The translations under genes and the position numbers were made by a program. Positions 1 through 9,799 of a DNA stretch of 64,000 bases are shown in pieces. Origin of the DNA: a candidate division TM6 bacterium GW2011_GWF2_43_87 (GTDB taxonomy: Bacteria; Babelota; Babeliae; Babelales; Babelaceae); the NCBI GenBank assembly GCA_001000065.1, contig LCGZ01000002.1:124001-188000 (forward strand). Direction: 5' to 3'. The notes under the pieces are model-generated. The model had not been told where the DNA came from, ran no database searches, and was given only the letters and a program-made list of their open reading frames with translations. How positions within the stretch are numbered: position 1 is the first letter of the stretch; every line of letters starts with the position of its first letter.

Positions 1-2
1 AT

Positions 3-596
3 CATTTTGGCAACACACCACTACACATCGCGTACAACGGTTTTAACAATGGCGATAGCTCAGATCAAGAGCATTTTTTAAAAATCATCCTTACTCTTAT
101 TCAAGCAGGAGCCAACCCATCCCAAAAAAATGATCTGTGTAATATCGCACTCCCTCTCCATGGTCAGTACGCTCTAACAACAGCTATAATTCCCTTTAAA
201 CAGAACACAACCAACAAGATTAACTGCCTAAAGATGGTTGAACCATTACTGTTTGCACTGCTCCAAAAAAAATCAACCATCAAAACTCCAAAGAGTCTAA
301 TTAAGCAATATCTCATCCTCATCCCTGCTTTTAAGAGAGCGATCAAGCAATTTGAAGGCAAAAAGATCCACTCCAGACTCTTTATAACACCCGCCATGGA
401 AAAACTTTTTGACAAATTTTCGCTTGAATTACAAGCTACTGATAACCAGATTGCAAAAGATACTCGCTATTTTTACAATAACATGAGGCAGCACGTCAAA
501 CTTCTTAAAAAAAGATGCACCAAAAAACAAGAATTTACCGATCTAAAAATATCGTTCAATAACCACTCACCCGTTATTCTTGACGAGTTAAGCTAA
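3..596 (+). CDS. Ankyrin-repeat protein, C-terminal part (5' end outside window)
   Basis: The reading frame is open from base 3 to the stop at 594-596, so the gene starts upstream of the window. The first residues read F-G-N-T-P-L-H-I-A, the classic ankyrin repeat core, followed about 30 residues later by L-I-Q-A-G-A-N-P, the end of an ankyrin unit. The remaining ~150 residues are basic and helical (many Lys, Phe, Leu) with no recognisable repeat. Ankyrin repeats mediate protein-protein binding; in host-associated bacteria such proteins are often effectors, but no partner can be named here. The N-terminus, and so any signal peptide, cannot be seen. An internal ATG at 234 exists but the ankyrin coding upstream of it shows it is not the true start. 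Confidence 0.8.
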   Translation, partial: HFGNTPLHIAYNGFNNGDSSDQEHFLKIILTLIQAGANPSQKNDLCNIALPLHGQYALTTAIIPFKQNTTNKINCLKMVEPLLFALLQKKSTIKTPKSLIKQYLILIPAFKRAIKQFEGKKIHSRLFITPAMEKLFDKFSLELQATDNQIAKDTRYFYNNMRQHVKLLKKRCTKKQEFTDLKISFNNHSPVILDELS

Positions 597-644
597 CACC
601 CACGAGTTATCCTCATATAAAGTTAGCCCCTGACAAACCCGATA

Positions 645-697
645 GAACCGGTTCAAAAGTCTAAACATTCAGGCTCTCGAACCGGTCACTCTTTTTA
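645..697. terminator. Possible bidirectional terminator
   Basis: Inverted repeat ACCGGTTC (647-654) / GAACCGGT (679-686) with a 24-base loop, followed on the plus strand by CACTCTTTTTATT. It lies between two convergent genes, which fits a shared terminator, but the loop is long and the stem only 8 bp. Confidence 0.4.
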
Positions 698-1402
698 TTA
701 ACGCGAACTCAAACCACAACGATACAAAAATGTTCCTGAAAGAACAGACATAGGATACGAAACCAAGCCCCACAAACCCACTGATCCCACGGGAAACTGT
801 ACTATGGCTAACAGCGCAACCGCAGGCAATAATACCGCCATCTTACCCTTAGTTAGCGCCCTACTTGCACCAAGAGCCTCCATTGCAGAGCACTGGCGAT
901 CAACCATAATTTGTCGATAAAATCCCAAACGAATCGCAATAATGATACCGGGAATCACGAAGAAACAAAGCCCTAAAAGCACAGAAAAAGTATACAGTAA
1001 CATTGCTGCCAAGTGACTCCATGCAAGCGCAGGATGCGCAAATACTCTCCCAAATGAAGGATTCTTGCCGGCGTACAAATCCTGTGCAATTTGGACCGCC
1101 CCCATTCGCACAACACCCCCAAAAAGCTCACAAAAGAGAGCTATCAAACTCGCTATAACAACAAACGTTGTAGAAGAGAGGTAGGTATCCCATGGCTGAG
1201 GAACACAAAAAAAACTACTCCCTACCAAACTCTGTCCAACCGTGCGAACAACAAAGGCCACCACAAACGCTACACCAAGAAGCTCAAAAATAATAAGCAC
1301 CATGTTCAGCATAAGTACCCCAACCCATATACCAAACTGATCAATAGTTTGCTTTATCGCAAACATAAGCATGGCACTGGGACGATATTCTTGTGTATTC
1401 AT
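698..1402 (-). CDS. Polytopic inner-membrane protein (DUF975/YciC-like)
   Basis: 234 residues with about five to six hydrophobic segments (near residues 25-50, 78-100, 130-155, 190-230) and short polar loops. The segment V-I-P-G-I-I-I-A-I-R followed by a short loop with E-A-L-G-A-S-R-A-L-T-K-G resembles the DUF975/YciC/UPF0259 type of membrane protein, where 'A..AL..S..L..G' follows the central helices. The function of that superfamily is not well established. The start at 1402 is supported by GGGAG eight bases upstream. It is divergent from the paralogue array that follows and convergent with the ankyrin gene. The family assignment rests on pattern only. Confidence 0.6.
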   Translation of the reverse strand: MNTQEYRPSAMLMFAIKQTIDQFGIWVGVLMLNMVLIIFELLGVAFVVAFVVRTVGQSLVGSSFFCVPQPWDTYLSSTTFVVIASLIALFCELFGGVVRMGAVQIAQDLYAGKNPSFGRVFAHPALAWSHLAAMLLYTFSVLLGLCFFVIPGIIIAIRLGFYRQIMVDRQCSAMEALGASRALTKGKMAVLLPAVALLAIVQFPVGSVGLWGLVSYPMSVLSGTFLYRCGLSSR

Positions 1403-1508
1403 TGCAAAACTCCCAACAACTTAAAAAGATTTTCAACATATAGCTCAGTAGCATACTACAAAGCCCTATAAGATTGTCAAAAAAGACCTTGTATAAAATA
1501 TTTCAAAT

Positions 1509-1537
1509 TTGACTTTTGTGTCTTAATTGGCTATAGT
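1509..1537 (+). promoter_or_regulatory. Sigma70-type promoter of the seven-gene array
   Basis: TTGACT at 1509-1514, a 17-base spacer and TATAGT at 1532-1537 form the best promoter match in this region. Transcription would begin near 1544, giving a ~50-base leader to the ATG at 1594. That leaves the upstream ATG at 1558 only ~14 bases from the start site and argues against it. Confidence 0.65.
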
Positions 1538-1593
1538 AAAAACAAACAAGAAAAACAATGTTATTTTTTAATTTAAAATTCAGAAAACTTATT

Positions 1594-3987
1594 ATGAAAA
1601 AATATTTACCCCTTGTCGCCACGACACTCTTTGCCCTCTCTCAATCCCCTTTATATGGGATGTATCATGAGAATTCTTTTTTTGAAAGTTTTAATACAGA
1701 AGAGAACAACTTGGCCCCCTCAGAGCAACCCGACTTCTTTGCCTCGTTAAATATCCCTAGTAATATCGGTTCTGATAGCAATTCTTCGTTAGATGAAAAC
1801 GAAGGCCTAATACGTGACTTAGATGATTCAGAAATCATCAACAATGCCGTTCCTACTGCCACTGAAGAAGAGCTCAGTATAAAAAAATTACTTTCAGACT
1901 TTATTTCCACTAAAACTCCAGGCACGGTGCACGTACAAAACCTAACCACACCTCAAAATTCGGGGGTCCCACAAGAAACAACACCTCCATCAAAAAAACA
2001 TTCACGCGAAAACAATAATAAGCGCTTAAAAAACCAGAGCAAGCAGAAAAAGATACGTCTTAATAACCACACAACCAATTCAACAAACTTCAGCTCTAGC
2101 TCAAAGGAATCATTCAACCTACTACAAAAGCCGATCGAAAAACTTTCCCCCACTATTCAAGACTCGAAACCACTAAACGCATCCTCAACTTCGCAAAATC
2201 AGCAATTACCTGCTTCCACACCTCTAACACAACCTCAGACAACCTCAACTCACCCGCAAGAGACGCAACAAAAACCAACAAAAAATCAACCCCCTTCCAA
2301 GAGCCCGTCGCAAAATACCGCCCAACAAAGCATGGACAATTCAACTACCACAAGCTCTAACTCAAGCCAATCAATTACTACGAGACCAAGTTCTAGCACC
2401 TCATCGACAACAAAAACGTGGACAGAATATCAGCCCTCAGACTGGAATCAAAGAACATGGAACATCAACACCCCCAACAAAAAAGTACAAATCATTGCTA
2501 ATCTTCTTAATAACGCAGAAACTTCTACAGAAATTCTGGATAAAATAAAACTCAAATTAGATCAACTAATACAAATACCAAGGTCTTCGCTCGATTGTTT
2601 CCTCAATGCTCCGGGAAAATCAAAAACCTCTATTGTGCAACAGGCAATTAACAAAAATAACAATACGGGACTCATTCACCTGAGATTTATTCTAAACTTT
2701 TTAAACAACAAAATTCATTCTTTAAAAAAATACGAAAACCACAAAAAAAACTACCAATTGCTGGCCAACAAACTGACAGAGTGCACAACTGATAACACAA
2801 CCCTTGAGTGTTCAGAACTAGTAAAAAACGTAAAAAACGCTATAAACAACACCTTAAAAGAAAAAATGAGTGTCGAAACTAAAGCTTCCATTATTTTTGA
2901 TGAGCTTGGCAAACTTCTTAATGGACCAACACAACCGTCTAATGCACTAAACGTATCTTTATCTTCACAAAATCAGCTGTTACCTACAGCCACACCAACA
3001 CAACCTCAGATAACCACAACCATAACTCATCCGCAAGAGATGCAAAAAACCCAACAAAAGCCAACAAAAAATCAATCCCTCTTCAGCCAACCTTTGCAGA
3101 AAAAGCAAAATACCTCCCAGCAAAGTATAGCCAATTCAGCTACCACGAACTCAAGCTCTAGCCAATCAATTACTATTGGACCAAGTTCTAGCACCTCATC
3201 GACACCAAACGCGTGGACGGGATATCCGCCTTCACACTGGAATCAAAAAAATTGGAATAATCTAGGCACAATCAGAGAAAAGACACAAATCATTGCAGAC
3301 CTTCTTCAGGACGCAGAAACTTCTACAAAAATGCTGGATGAAATAAAGGAAATGTTTGATAGAGTAACACGAAGACCCGGAGACTTGATAAAATGGTCCC
3401 TCAATCCCTCGCAGGACACAAAAAACTCTGCGATACAACAGGCGATTAACAAAAATAACAATACGGGACTCATTCACCTGATGTTCATATTCAACATTTT
3501 AAACTCCAAGCTTTGCTCTAGTGAAACACACAGAACACATGTAGAAAGATACGAATTTCTGGCCCAAAGACTGAAAAAATGCACCCTAACCAACACAACA
3601 CCTGCATGTTCAAATCTGGTAAATAGCATAAGAAAGGCTATAGAAAACCCCTTAAAAGAACAATTGAGTCCCCAAACTAAAGTTTCCAAGATTTTTAACG
3701 CACTTAATCAACTTCTTAATGGACCAATTCAACTGTCTAATTCACTAAACGCATCCACATGCTCACAATATCAGCTATTACCTACTACCACACTTTCAAC
3801 ACAACCCCAGACAACCACGACCATAACGCACACTAATAATAGTGCCATCTTAAATAACGGTTTATCAACATCAACCAATCAAAATAGTATAGCGACAAAC
3901 TCAGGCTCTCTATTAACACAAATCATCCCAAACCGAAAAAACAATAACCAAAATACAAGCATACAACACCCTTTTTGGTACAGCTAG
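1594..3987 (+). CDS. Exported modular repeat protein, array member 1
   Basis: 797 residues. The signal peptide (MKKYLPLVATTLFALSQSPL, then YG-M) is almost identical to those of the next members. The start at 1594 is chosen because the AACTTATT-ATG context is shared by the paralogues, although an in-frame ATG lies at 1558. The mature protein has an acidic head (ENSFFESFNTEEN...), a basic segment around residues 133-157 (S-K-K-H-S-R-E-N-N-N-K-R then K-Q-K-K) and two ~170-residue helical modules (about 2416-2935 and 3208-3735) separated by Ser/Thr/Gln/Pro-rich linkers. Each module runs from W-T-x-Y-x-P-S-x-W-N through a conserved I-Q-Q-A-I-N-K-N-N core to L-L-N-G-P-x-Q and has a C-x8-C pair. An in-frame TAG at 3985 cuts off a tail that remains legible downstream. 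I recognise no known family; function unknown. Confidence 0.85.
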   Translation: MKKYLPLVATTLFALSQSPLYGMYHENSFFESFNTEENNLAPSEQPDFFASLNIPSNIGSDSNSSLDENEGLIRDLDDSEIINNAVPTATEEELSIKKLLSDFISTKTPGTVHVQNLTTPQNSGVPQETTPPSKKHSRENNNKRLKNQSKQKKIRLNNHTTNSTNFSSSSKESFNLLQKPIEKLSPTIQDSKPLNASSTSQNQQLPASTPLTQPQTTSTHPQETQQKPTKNQPPSKSPSQNTAQQSMDNSTTTSSNSSQSITTRPSSSTSSTTKTWTEYQPSDWNQRTWNINTPNKKVQIIANLLNNAETSTEILDKIKLKLDQLIQIPRSSLDCFLNAPGKSKTSIVQQAINKNNNTGLIHLRFILNFLNNKIHSLKKYENHKKNYQLLANKLTECTTDNTTLECSELVKNVKNAINNTLKEKMSVETKASIIFDELGKLLNGPTQPSNALNVSLSSQNQLLPTATPTQPQITTTITHPQEMQKTQQKPTKNQSLFSQPLQKKQNTSQQSIANSATTNSSSSQSITIGPSSSTSSTPNAWTGYPPSHWNQKNWNNLGTIREKTQIIADLLQDAETSTKMLDEIKEMFDRVTRRPGDLIKWSLNPSQDTKNSAIQQAINKNNNTGLIHLMFIFNILNSKLCSSETHRTHVERYEFLAQRLKKCTLTNTTPACSNLVNSIRKAIENPLKEQLSPQTKVSKIFNALNQLLNGPIQLSNSLNASTCSQYQLLPTTTLSTQPQTTTTITHTNNSAILNNGLSTSTNQNSIATNSGSLLTQIIPNRKNNNQNTSIQHPFWYS

Positions 3988-4051
3988 GAGCCTCTCGAAC
4001 TAGAACACATCTACAAAATTAAATAGATTTTAAAAAACGAGAGAACTTATT

Positions 4052-7000
4052 ATGAAAAAATATCTACCCCTTATCGCCACAGCACTCCTTGCCCTCTCTC
4101 AATCCCCTTTATATGGAATGGATGATGAGAATTCTTTTTTTGAAGGTTTTAATACAACAGAAGAAAACCGTTTAGAAGCCTCAGAGCTAACCGACTTATT
4201 TACCTCGTTAACCACCCCTAACAATAACAGTTTTGATAGCAATTCTTCATTAAAACAGGCCATTGATCTTGAATACAAAGATCTAATACTCCCCCCCTTT
4301 AATCCGGAAGAGCTCAATATAAAGGACTTACTTTCAAGCTTTTTAACTAACACTACAGACACGGTGCCCGTACAAAACCCGACTACACCTCAAAATTCGA
4401 TGGTCCTCCAAAAAAAAGCACCGCCATCAAAAAAACATCCACGTGAAAACAATAAAAAGCACGTGAAAAACCAGAGCAAGCAGAAGAAAACATGTCTTAA
4501 TAACCGCATAACCAACTCAACAAACTCAGGCTCTAGCTCAAGCCAATCAATTACTACGGGACCAAGTTCTAGCTCCTCATCAACAACAAACACGTGGACA
4601 GGACACCCTCACGAACGCGGGAATCAAAAAAATTGGAACCAGCAAAGCTCAATCAACGAAAAGACTCAACTTGCAGACCTTTTTAACGGCACAGGAACTT
4701 CTACAGAAATACTGAATGACATAAAATTCAAATCAAATCAACAACTAAAAAGTCCAAAAGCTTGGCTCAATTGGTTATTCAAACCCAGGGAAAAATCAAA
4801 TAACTCTATTGTACAACAAGCAATTAACCAAAATAACACTACGGGTCTTAAGCTCCTAGAATTTATTCTAAACCTAGTAATCCCCAAAATTAATTCTTTA
4901 CACAACTGCTATAACCGCATAAATCTCTACCAAGTTCTGGCCGATGAACTAAAAAAGTGCATCCTAACCAACACAACGCCTGAGTGTTCAGAACTAATAA
5001 AAAATGTCATAACCACTATAGAAAAACCCTTAAAAAAAATTTTGCATACCGAAGATAAAGCTTCCGACATTTTTATTAAGCTTAATCAACTTCTTAATAA
5101 ACCAACCCAACTTTCTAATTCAGTAAACGAACCACAACCCCAGACAACCACGACTATAACGCAGACTAAAGACAATGACCCCACTACTGTCACGTCAAAT
5201 AAAGAGTTAGACAACCTAATGAAAATGGTTAACGCATTACCCCCGACTTTTCCAATGCCAACTCAACTGTCTAATTCACTAAACACATCCTCATCTTCGC
5301 AAAATCAACCATTACCTACAGCCACACCAACAACACAACCTCAGACAACCACAACCATAACTCACCAGCAAAGCATAACCAATTCAACTCCCACAGGCTC
5401 AGGCTCAAGCGCCTCGTCGACAACAAACACTTTGACAGAACTCCCTCCCGCACACGAGTCTAAAGAAAATTTGAATCAGCAAAGCTCAATCAGCCAAAAG
5501 GCACAAATCATTGCAACCCTTTTTAACGACGCAGGAACTTCTGAAAAAAAGCTGAATGAAATAAAGGAGACGCTCACTTCACTAAATCCACAGCCAAGCG
5601 CTTTGCTCAAGTGGTTCTCCGATCCCACGGAAAAATCAAATGACTCTGTTATACAACAAGCAATTAACAAAAATAACCCTATAGGGCATCTTCACCTGAG
5701 ATTTATTCTAAACCTTTTAAACCACAAAATTCATTTTTCAATAGGCTACCAAAACCACATAAGGAACTACCAATCTCTGGCCGAAAAACTGAAAAAGTGC
5801 ATCACAACACCTGAGTGTTCACAACTGATAAAAAACGTAAAAAAAGCTATAAAAAACACCTCAACAAAAAAATATTCATCTCCAAAAACTAAAGCTTTCA
5901 ATATTTTTGAGGAGCTTAATCAACTTTTTAGTGAACCAACTCAACTGCCTAATTCACAAAACACATCCTCATCTTCACAAAATCAGCTATTACCTACTGC
6001 CACCCCTACAACACAACCTCAGACGACCACAACCATAACTCATCCGCAAGAGATACAACAAACCCAGCAAAGCATGGCCAATTCAACGACCACGAGCTCA
6101 AACTCTAGCCCAAGCCAATCAATTACTACGGCGCAAAGTTCTAGCACCCCATCGACACCAAACATGTGGACAGGACATCCACCTTCACACTGGAATCAGG
6201 AACATTGGGGCACCAAGACAATCAACCAAAAGGCACAAACCATTGCAACCCTTTTTAAAGACGCAGAAACTTCTGAAAAAATGCTTCAGGAAATAAAGGA
6301 TATGCTCAATTTAGTAATAAAAAAACCAGTTTCTTCACTCAAATGGCTCCTCAAATCCACGAAAAAATCAAAAGTCTCTTTTATACAGCAAGCAATTAAC
6401 AAAAATAACACTACAGGGCTTACTCACCTGAAACTTATTCTAAACATTTTAAACGCCAAAATTCATTCTTCAATCAGCCACCAGAACGACATAAATACCT
6501 ACTTATCTCTGGCCGATGAACTAGAAAAGTGCATCCCAACCAACACACTGACTGAGTGTTCAAAACTAATAAAAAACGTCGTAACCGCTATAAAAAAAAT
6601 CGCCTCAAAAAAATTGATTATCGAAGAGAAATCTTCCAAAATTTTTAACGCGCTTAACAAACTTCTTAACAATCCAACTCAACTGTCTAATTCACTAAAC
6701 ACATCATCATCTTCGCAAAATCAGCTATTATCGTCTCCCACACCTGCAACACAACCTCAAATAACCACAACCATAGCGCAGACTAAAGACAATGGCCTCA
6801 CTACTGATATCTCAGATGAAGAATTAGACGACCTATTAGAACTCACTAACGAATCCCCATCGACTTTTCCAACGCCACCTCAACTATCTAACACATCCTC
6901 ATCTTCGCAAAATCAACCATTATCGTCTCCCACATCTCCAACACAACCCCAAATAACCACGACTATAACTCACCTGCAACAACCCCAACAAAAGCCAACA

Positions 7001-8239
7001 AAAAATCAACCCCTCTCCAACAACCAGCCTTTACAGAAAAAGCAAAAGATTTCCCCGCAAAGCATGACCAATTCAATTACCACAGGCTCAAGCTCTAGCT
7101 CAAATAACTCAATTGCTATTGAATCAAATTCTAGCTCTTCATCGACACCAAACATGTGGACAGAAAACCATCCTGCACACGGGGATCAAAAAAATCGGAG
7201 CCAGCAACGCCCAATCCGCGAAAGAATACAAATCATTGTAGATCTTCTTGAAAACACAGAAACTTCTACAGAAATGCTGAATGAAATAAAGCTCAGATTA
7301 AATCGACGACTAAAAAGTACAAAGACTTCGCTCAATTTGTTATTCAAACCCATGGGAAAATCAAACAACTCTATTGTACAGAAAACAATTAACAAAAATA
7401 ACACGGTAGGGCTTAGTCTCCTGAAATTTATTCTAAACATTTTAAATCACAATATTGATTCTTTACAAAGCTCCTATAACCGCATAAATAGCTACCAAGT
7501 TCTGGCCGATGAACTAAAAAAGTGCATCCTAACCAACGCAACGCCTGAATATTCAAATCTGATAAATAGCGTAAGAAACGCTGTAGAAAAACCCCTAAAT
7601 GAAAAATTGAGTGTCCAAAATAAAGCTTCCAAGATTTTTGATACGCTAAAGCAACTTCTTAATAATCCAAATCAACTATCTAATTCAGTAAGCGCATCAC
7701 AACCTCAAACAAACACGACCACAAAACAGACTAAAGACAATGACCTCACTAGTGATATCTCAAATAAAGGATTAAACGACCCAATAGACCTAACTGACGA
7801 CAATGATCTCACTAGTGATATCCCAAATAAAGGATTAAACGACCCAATAGACCTAACTAACGACAATGATCTCACTAGTGATATCCCAAATAAAGGATTA
7901 GACGAACTAATAGACCTGACTAACGAATCACCCTCGGTTTTCCCAACGCCACCTCAGCAGTCTAATTCACTAAACGCACCCCCATCCTCACAAAATCAGC
8001 CATTGCTGTCTCCCACAATCACGGTCATAACACAGACTAATAATAACGCCATCTTAAACAACGGTTTAACAACATCAACCAATCAAAATGGTATAAAACC
8101 GCTATTAAAAACGACAAAATCAGGCTCTCTATCAACACAAATCATCCAAAAAACCAATAACCAAAATACAAGCACACAACACCCTTATTTGAGCAGCCAG
8201 ATGCCACTCGCATTAAAACACAACCACAAAACTAAATAG
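4052..8239 (+). CDS. Exported modular repeat protein, array member 2 (largest, four modules)
   Basis: 1395 residues, the longest paralogue. It has the family signal peptide (MKKYLPLIATALLALSQ...), an acidic head and a basic segment near residues 125-150 (S-K-K-H-P-R-E-N-N-K-K ... K-Q-K-K). Four helical modules follow, at about 4582-5118, 5425-5950, 6163-6680 and 7156-7680. Linkers are rich in Ser, Thr, Gln, Asn and Pro, with repeated acidic-hydrophobic stretches such as E-L-D-D-L-L-E-L-T-N-E-S-P. Near the C-terminus lie three perfect-phase 63-bp repeats (7736-7924) carrying IDLT cores flanked by Asp. The tail ends S-S-Q-M-P-L-x-L-x-H-N-H-K-T-K, also seen in member 3. Module 2 has a shortened cysteine spacing and module 4 has lost the second Cys. 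Not recognised as a known family; exported, possibly host-directed (inference). Confidence 0.88.
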   Translation: MKKYLPLIATALLALSQSPLYGMDDENSFFEGFNTTEENRLEASELTDLFTSLTTPNNNSFDSNSSLKQAIDLEYKDLILPPFNPEELNIKDLLSSFLTNTTDTVPVQNPTTPQNSMVLQKKAPPSKKHPRENNKKHVKNQSKQKKTCLNNRITNSTNSGSSSSQSITTGPSSSSSSTTNTWTGHPHERGNQKNWNQQSSINEKTQLADLFNGTGTSTEILNDIKFKSNQQLKSPKAWLNWLFKPREKSNNSIVQQAINQNNTTGLKLLEFILNLVIPKINSLHNCYNRINLYQVLADELKKCILTNTTPECSELIKNVITTIEKPLKKILHTEDKASDIFIKLNQLLNKPTQLSNSVNEPQPQTTTTITQTKDNDPTTVTSNKELDNLMKMVNALPPTFPMPTQLSNSLNTSSSSQNQPLPTATPTTQPQTTTTITHQQSITNSTPTGSGSSASSTTNTLTELPPAHESKENLNQQSSISQKAQIIATLFNDAGTSEKKLNEIKETLTSLNPQPSALLKWFSDPTEKSNDSVIQQAINKNNPIGHLHLRFILNLLNHKIHFSIGYQNHIRNYQSLAEKLKKCITTPECSQLIKNVKKAIKNTSTKKYSSPKTKAFNIFEELNQLFSEPTQLPNSQNTSSSSQNQLLPTATPTTQPQTTTTITHPQEIQQTQQSMANSTTTSSNSSPSQSITTAQSSSTPSTPNMWTGHPPSHWNQEHWGTKTINQKAQTIATLFKDAETSEKMLQEIKDMLNLVIKKPVSSLKWLLKSTKKSKVSFIQQAINKNNTTGLTHLKLILNILNAKIHSSISHQNDINTYLSLADELEKCIPTNTLTECSKLIKNVVTAIKKIASKKLIIEEKSSKIFNALNKLLNNPTQLSNSLNTSSSSQNQLLSSPTPATQPQITTTIAQTKDNGLTTDISDEELDDLLELTNESPSTFPTPPQLSNTSSSSQNQPLSSPTSPTQPQITTTITHLQQPQQKPTKNQPLSNNQPLQKKQKISPQSMTNSITTGSSSSSNNSIAIESNSSSSSTPNMWTENHPAHGDQKNRSQQRPIRERIQIIVDLLENTETSTEMLNEIKLRLNRRLKSTKTSLNLLFKPMGKSNNSIVQKTINKNNTVGLSLLKFILNILNHNIDSLQSSYNRINSYQVLADELKKCILTNATPEYSNLINSVRNAVEKPLNEKLSVQNKASKIFDTLKQLLNNPNQLSNSVSASQPQTNTTTKQTKDNDLTSDISNKGLNDPIDLTDDNDLTSDIPNKGLNDPIDLTNDNDLTSDIPNKGLDELIDLTNESPSVFPTPPQQSNSLNAPPSSQNQPLLSPTITVITQTNNNAILNNGLTTSTNQNGIKPLLKTTKSGSLSTQIIQKTNNQNTSTQHPYLSSQMPLALKHNHKTK
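7736..7924 (+). repeat. Three 63-bp in-frame tandem repeats encoding IDLT motifs
   Basis: Units begin at 7736, 7799 and 7862, each starting GACAATGA and encoding 21 residues of the form DNDLTSDI-x-NKGL-(N/D)-(D/E)-(P/L)-IDLT. Nucleotide identity is very high, so the amplification is recent. The acidic-flanked IDLT core matches the consensus of eukaryotic SUMO-interacting motifs. Confidence 0.95.
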
Positions 8240-8263
8240 ATTTAAAAAACGAGAGAACTTATT

Positions 8264-9775
8264 ATGAAAAAATATTCTTTACCCCTTATCGCCACAGCAC
8301 TCCTTGCCCTCTCTCAATCCCCTTTATATGGAATGTATAATGAGAATTCTTTTATTAATACAGAAGAAAACAACTTTGAGATCCCAGAGCCAGCCGATTT
8401 ATCTATCTTGTCAAACATCCCTAGCAACAACGATTTTGTTAGCAATTCTTCATTAGAACAGACCGTTGATCTTGAAAACAAAGACCTAATACACCCCTCA
8501 TTTGGTTTAGGTAATTCAGAAAATATCAATAATGCCGTTCCTACTGCCACAAAAGGAGAGCTCAATATAAACAACTTATTTTCAAATGTTATGTTCACTA
8601 GCACTACAGACACGGTGCCCGTACACAACCTGACCACACCTCAAAATTCGAAGGTCCTCAAAAATGCAGCATCTTCATCGAAAAAACATCCACGCGAAAA
8701 CAGTAAAAAGCGTGTGAAAAACCAGAGCAAGCAAAAGAAAACACGTCCCAACAACCACACAACCAATTCAACAAACTCCAGCTCTAACTCAAGCCAATCA
8801 ATTGCTATTGGCTCAAGTTCTAGCTCCTCATCGATAACAAATACATGGACAGGATATCCGCCCTCACACTGGAATCAAGCGAGATTTCAGAACCATACAA
8901 TCAGCATGAAGGCACAACTCCTGGCAAACTTTTTTGAAGACGCTGGAACTTCTAAAAAAAAGCTGGGTAAAATAAAGGCCATGCTCACTTTACTAGATCC
9001 ACCGCCAAAGGCTTTGCTCAAGTGGTTCTTAAATTCCACGAAAAAATCAAAAGAATCTGTTACACAATTAGCAATTAACAAAAACAACACTATGGGGCTT
9101 ACTCACCTAAAATTTATTCTAAACCTTCTAAACGACAAAATTCAGTGTTTAATAAACTACCCTAACCTCATAACAAACTACCAATTCCTAGCCAAAAAAC
9201 TGACAGAATGCACAACTGATAACACAACCCTTGAGTGTTCAGAACTAGTAAAAAACATAAAAAACACTATAAACAATAACTTAAATGAAAAATTGAGTGT
9301 CCAAGATAAAGCTTCCAAGATTTTTGATACACTTAATAAACTTCTTAATAATCCAACTCAACTATCTAATTCAGTAAATGCATCCTCATCCTCACAAAAT
9401 CAGCTGTTATCTACTACCACACCTCGAAAAAAAACTCAGAAAACCAAGACCAAAACTCAGACTAAAAACAATAACCTCACTACTGTCATGTCAAATAAAG
9501 AGTTAAACGACCTAATGAAAATGGTTAACAGATTACCCTCGATTTTTCCAATGCCAGATAACTCCATAATTGCTCAAAACAGCAGGAAACAGATAGGAAC
9601 CAGTCCCACCCCTTCAACACAATCCCAGACAACCGCGGCCATAACGCAGACTAATAATAATGACATCTTAAATAACGGTTTATCGATATCAACCAATCAA
9701 AATACAAGCCCACAACTTCCCTCTTTGAGCAGCCAGATGCCACTCGGATTAGAACACAACCACAAAACTAAATAG
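8264..9775 (+). CDS. Exported modular repeat protein, array member 3 (one module)
   Basis: 503 residues, the shortest full member: signal peptide, acidic head, basic segment (about 8679-8755), one helical module (about 8842-9360) with the C-x8-C pair, then a Lys-rich linker (T-P-R-K-K-T-Q-K-T-K-T-K-T-Q) and the conserved tail S-S-Q-M-P-L-G-L-E-H-N-H-K-T-K. Only 24 bases separate it from member 2, and that spacer (AAATAGATTTAAAAAACGAG...) is repeated before other members. Parts of the module (L-L-D-P-P-P-K-A-L-L) match module 2 of member 4 more closely than its neighbours, which suggests shuffling. The RBS is weak (GAGAGAAC). Function unknown. Confidence 0.85.
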   Translation: MKKYSLPLIATALLALSQSPLYGMYNENSFINTEENNFEIPEPADLSILSNIPSNNDFVSNSSLEQTVDLENKDLIHPSFGLGNSENINNAVPTATKGELNINNLFSNVMFTSTTDTVPVHNLTTPQNSKVLKNAASSSKKHPRENSKKRVKNQSKQKKTRPNNHTTNSTNSSSNSSQSIAIGSSSSSSSITNTWTGYPPSHWNQARFQNHTISMKAQLLANFFEDAGTSKKKLGKIKAMLTLLDPPPKALLKWFLNSTKKSKESVTQLAINKNNTMGLTHLKFILNLLNDKIQCLINYPNLITNYQFLAKKLTECTTDNTTLECSELVKNIKNTINNNLNEKLSVQDKASKIFDTLNKLLNNPTQLSNSVNASSSSQNQLLSTTTPRKKTQKTKTKTQTKNNNLTTVMSNKELNDLMKMVNRLPSIFPMPDNSIIAQNSRKQIGTSPTPSTQSQTTAAITQTNNNDILNNGLSISTNQNTSPQLPSLSSQMPLGLEHNHKTK

Positions 9776-9799
9776 ATTTAAAAAACAAGAGGACTTATT

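Noticed and set aside
1091-1471. Plus-strand 126-codon frame overlapping the membrane protein gene
   Set aside because: Lys/Asn/His-rich mirror of a membrane protein, no RBS.
1558-1593. Upstream ATG for array member 1
   Set aside because: It lies about 14 bases from the predicted transcription start, and the 12 extra residues are absent from every paralogue.
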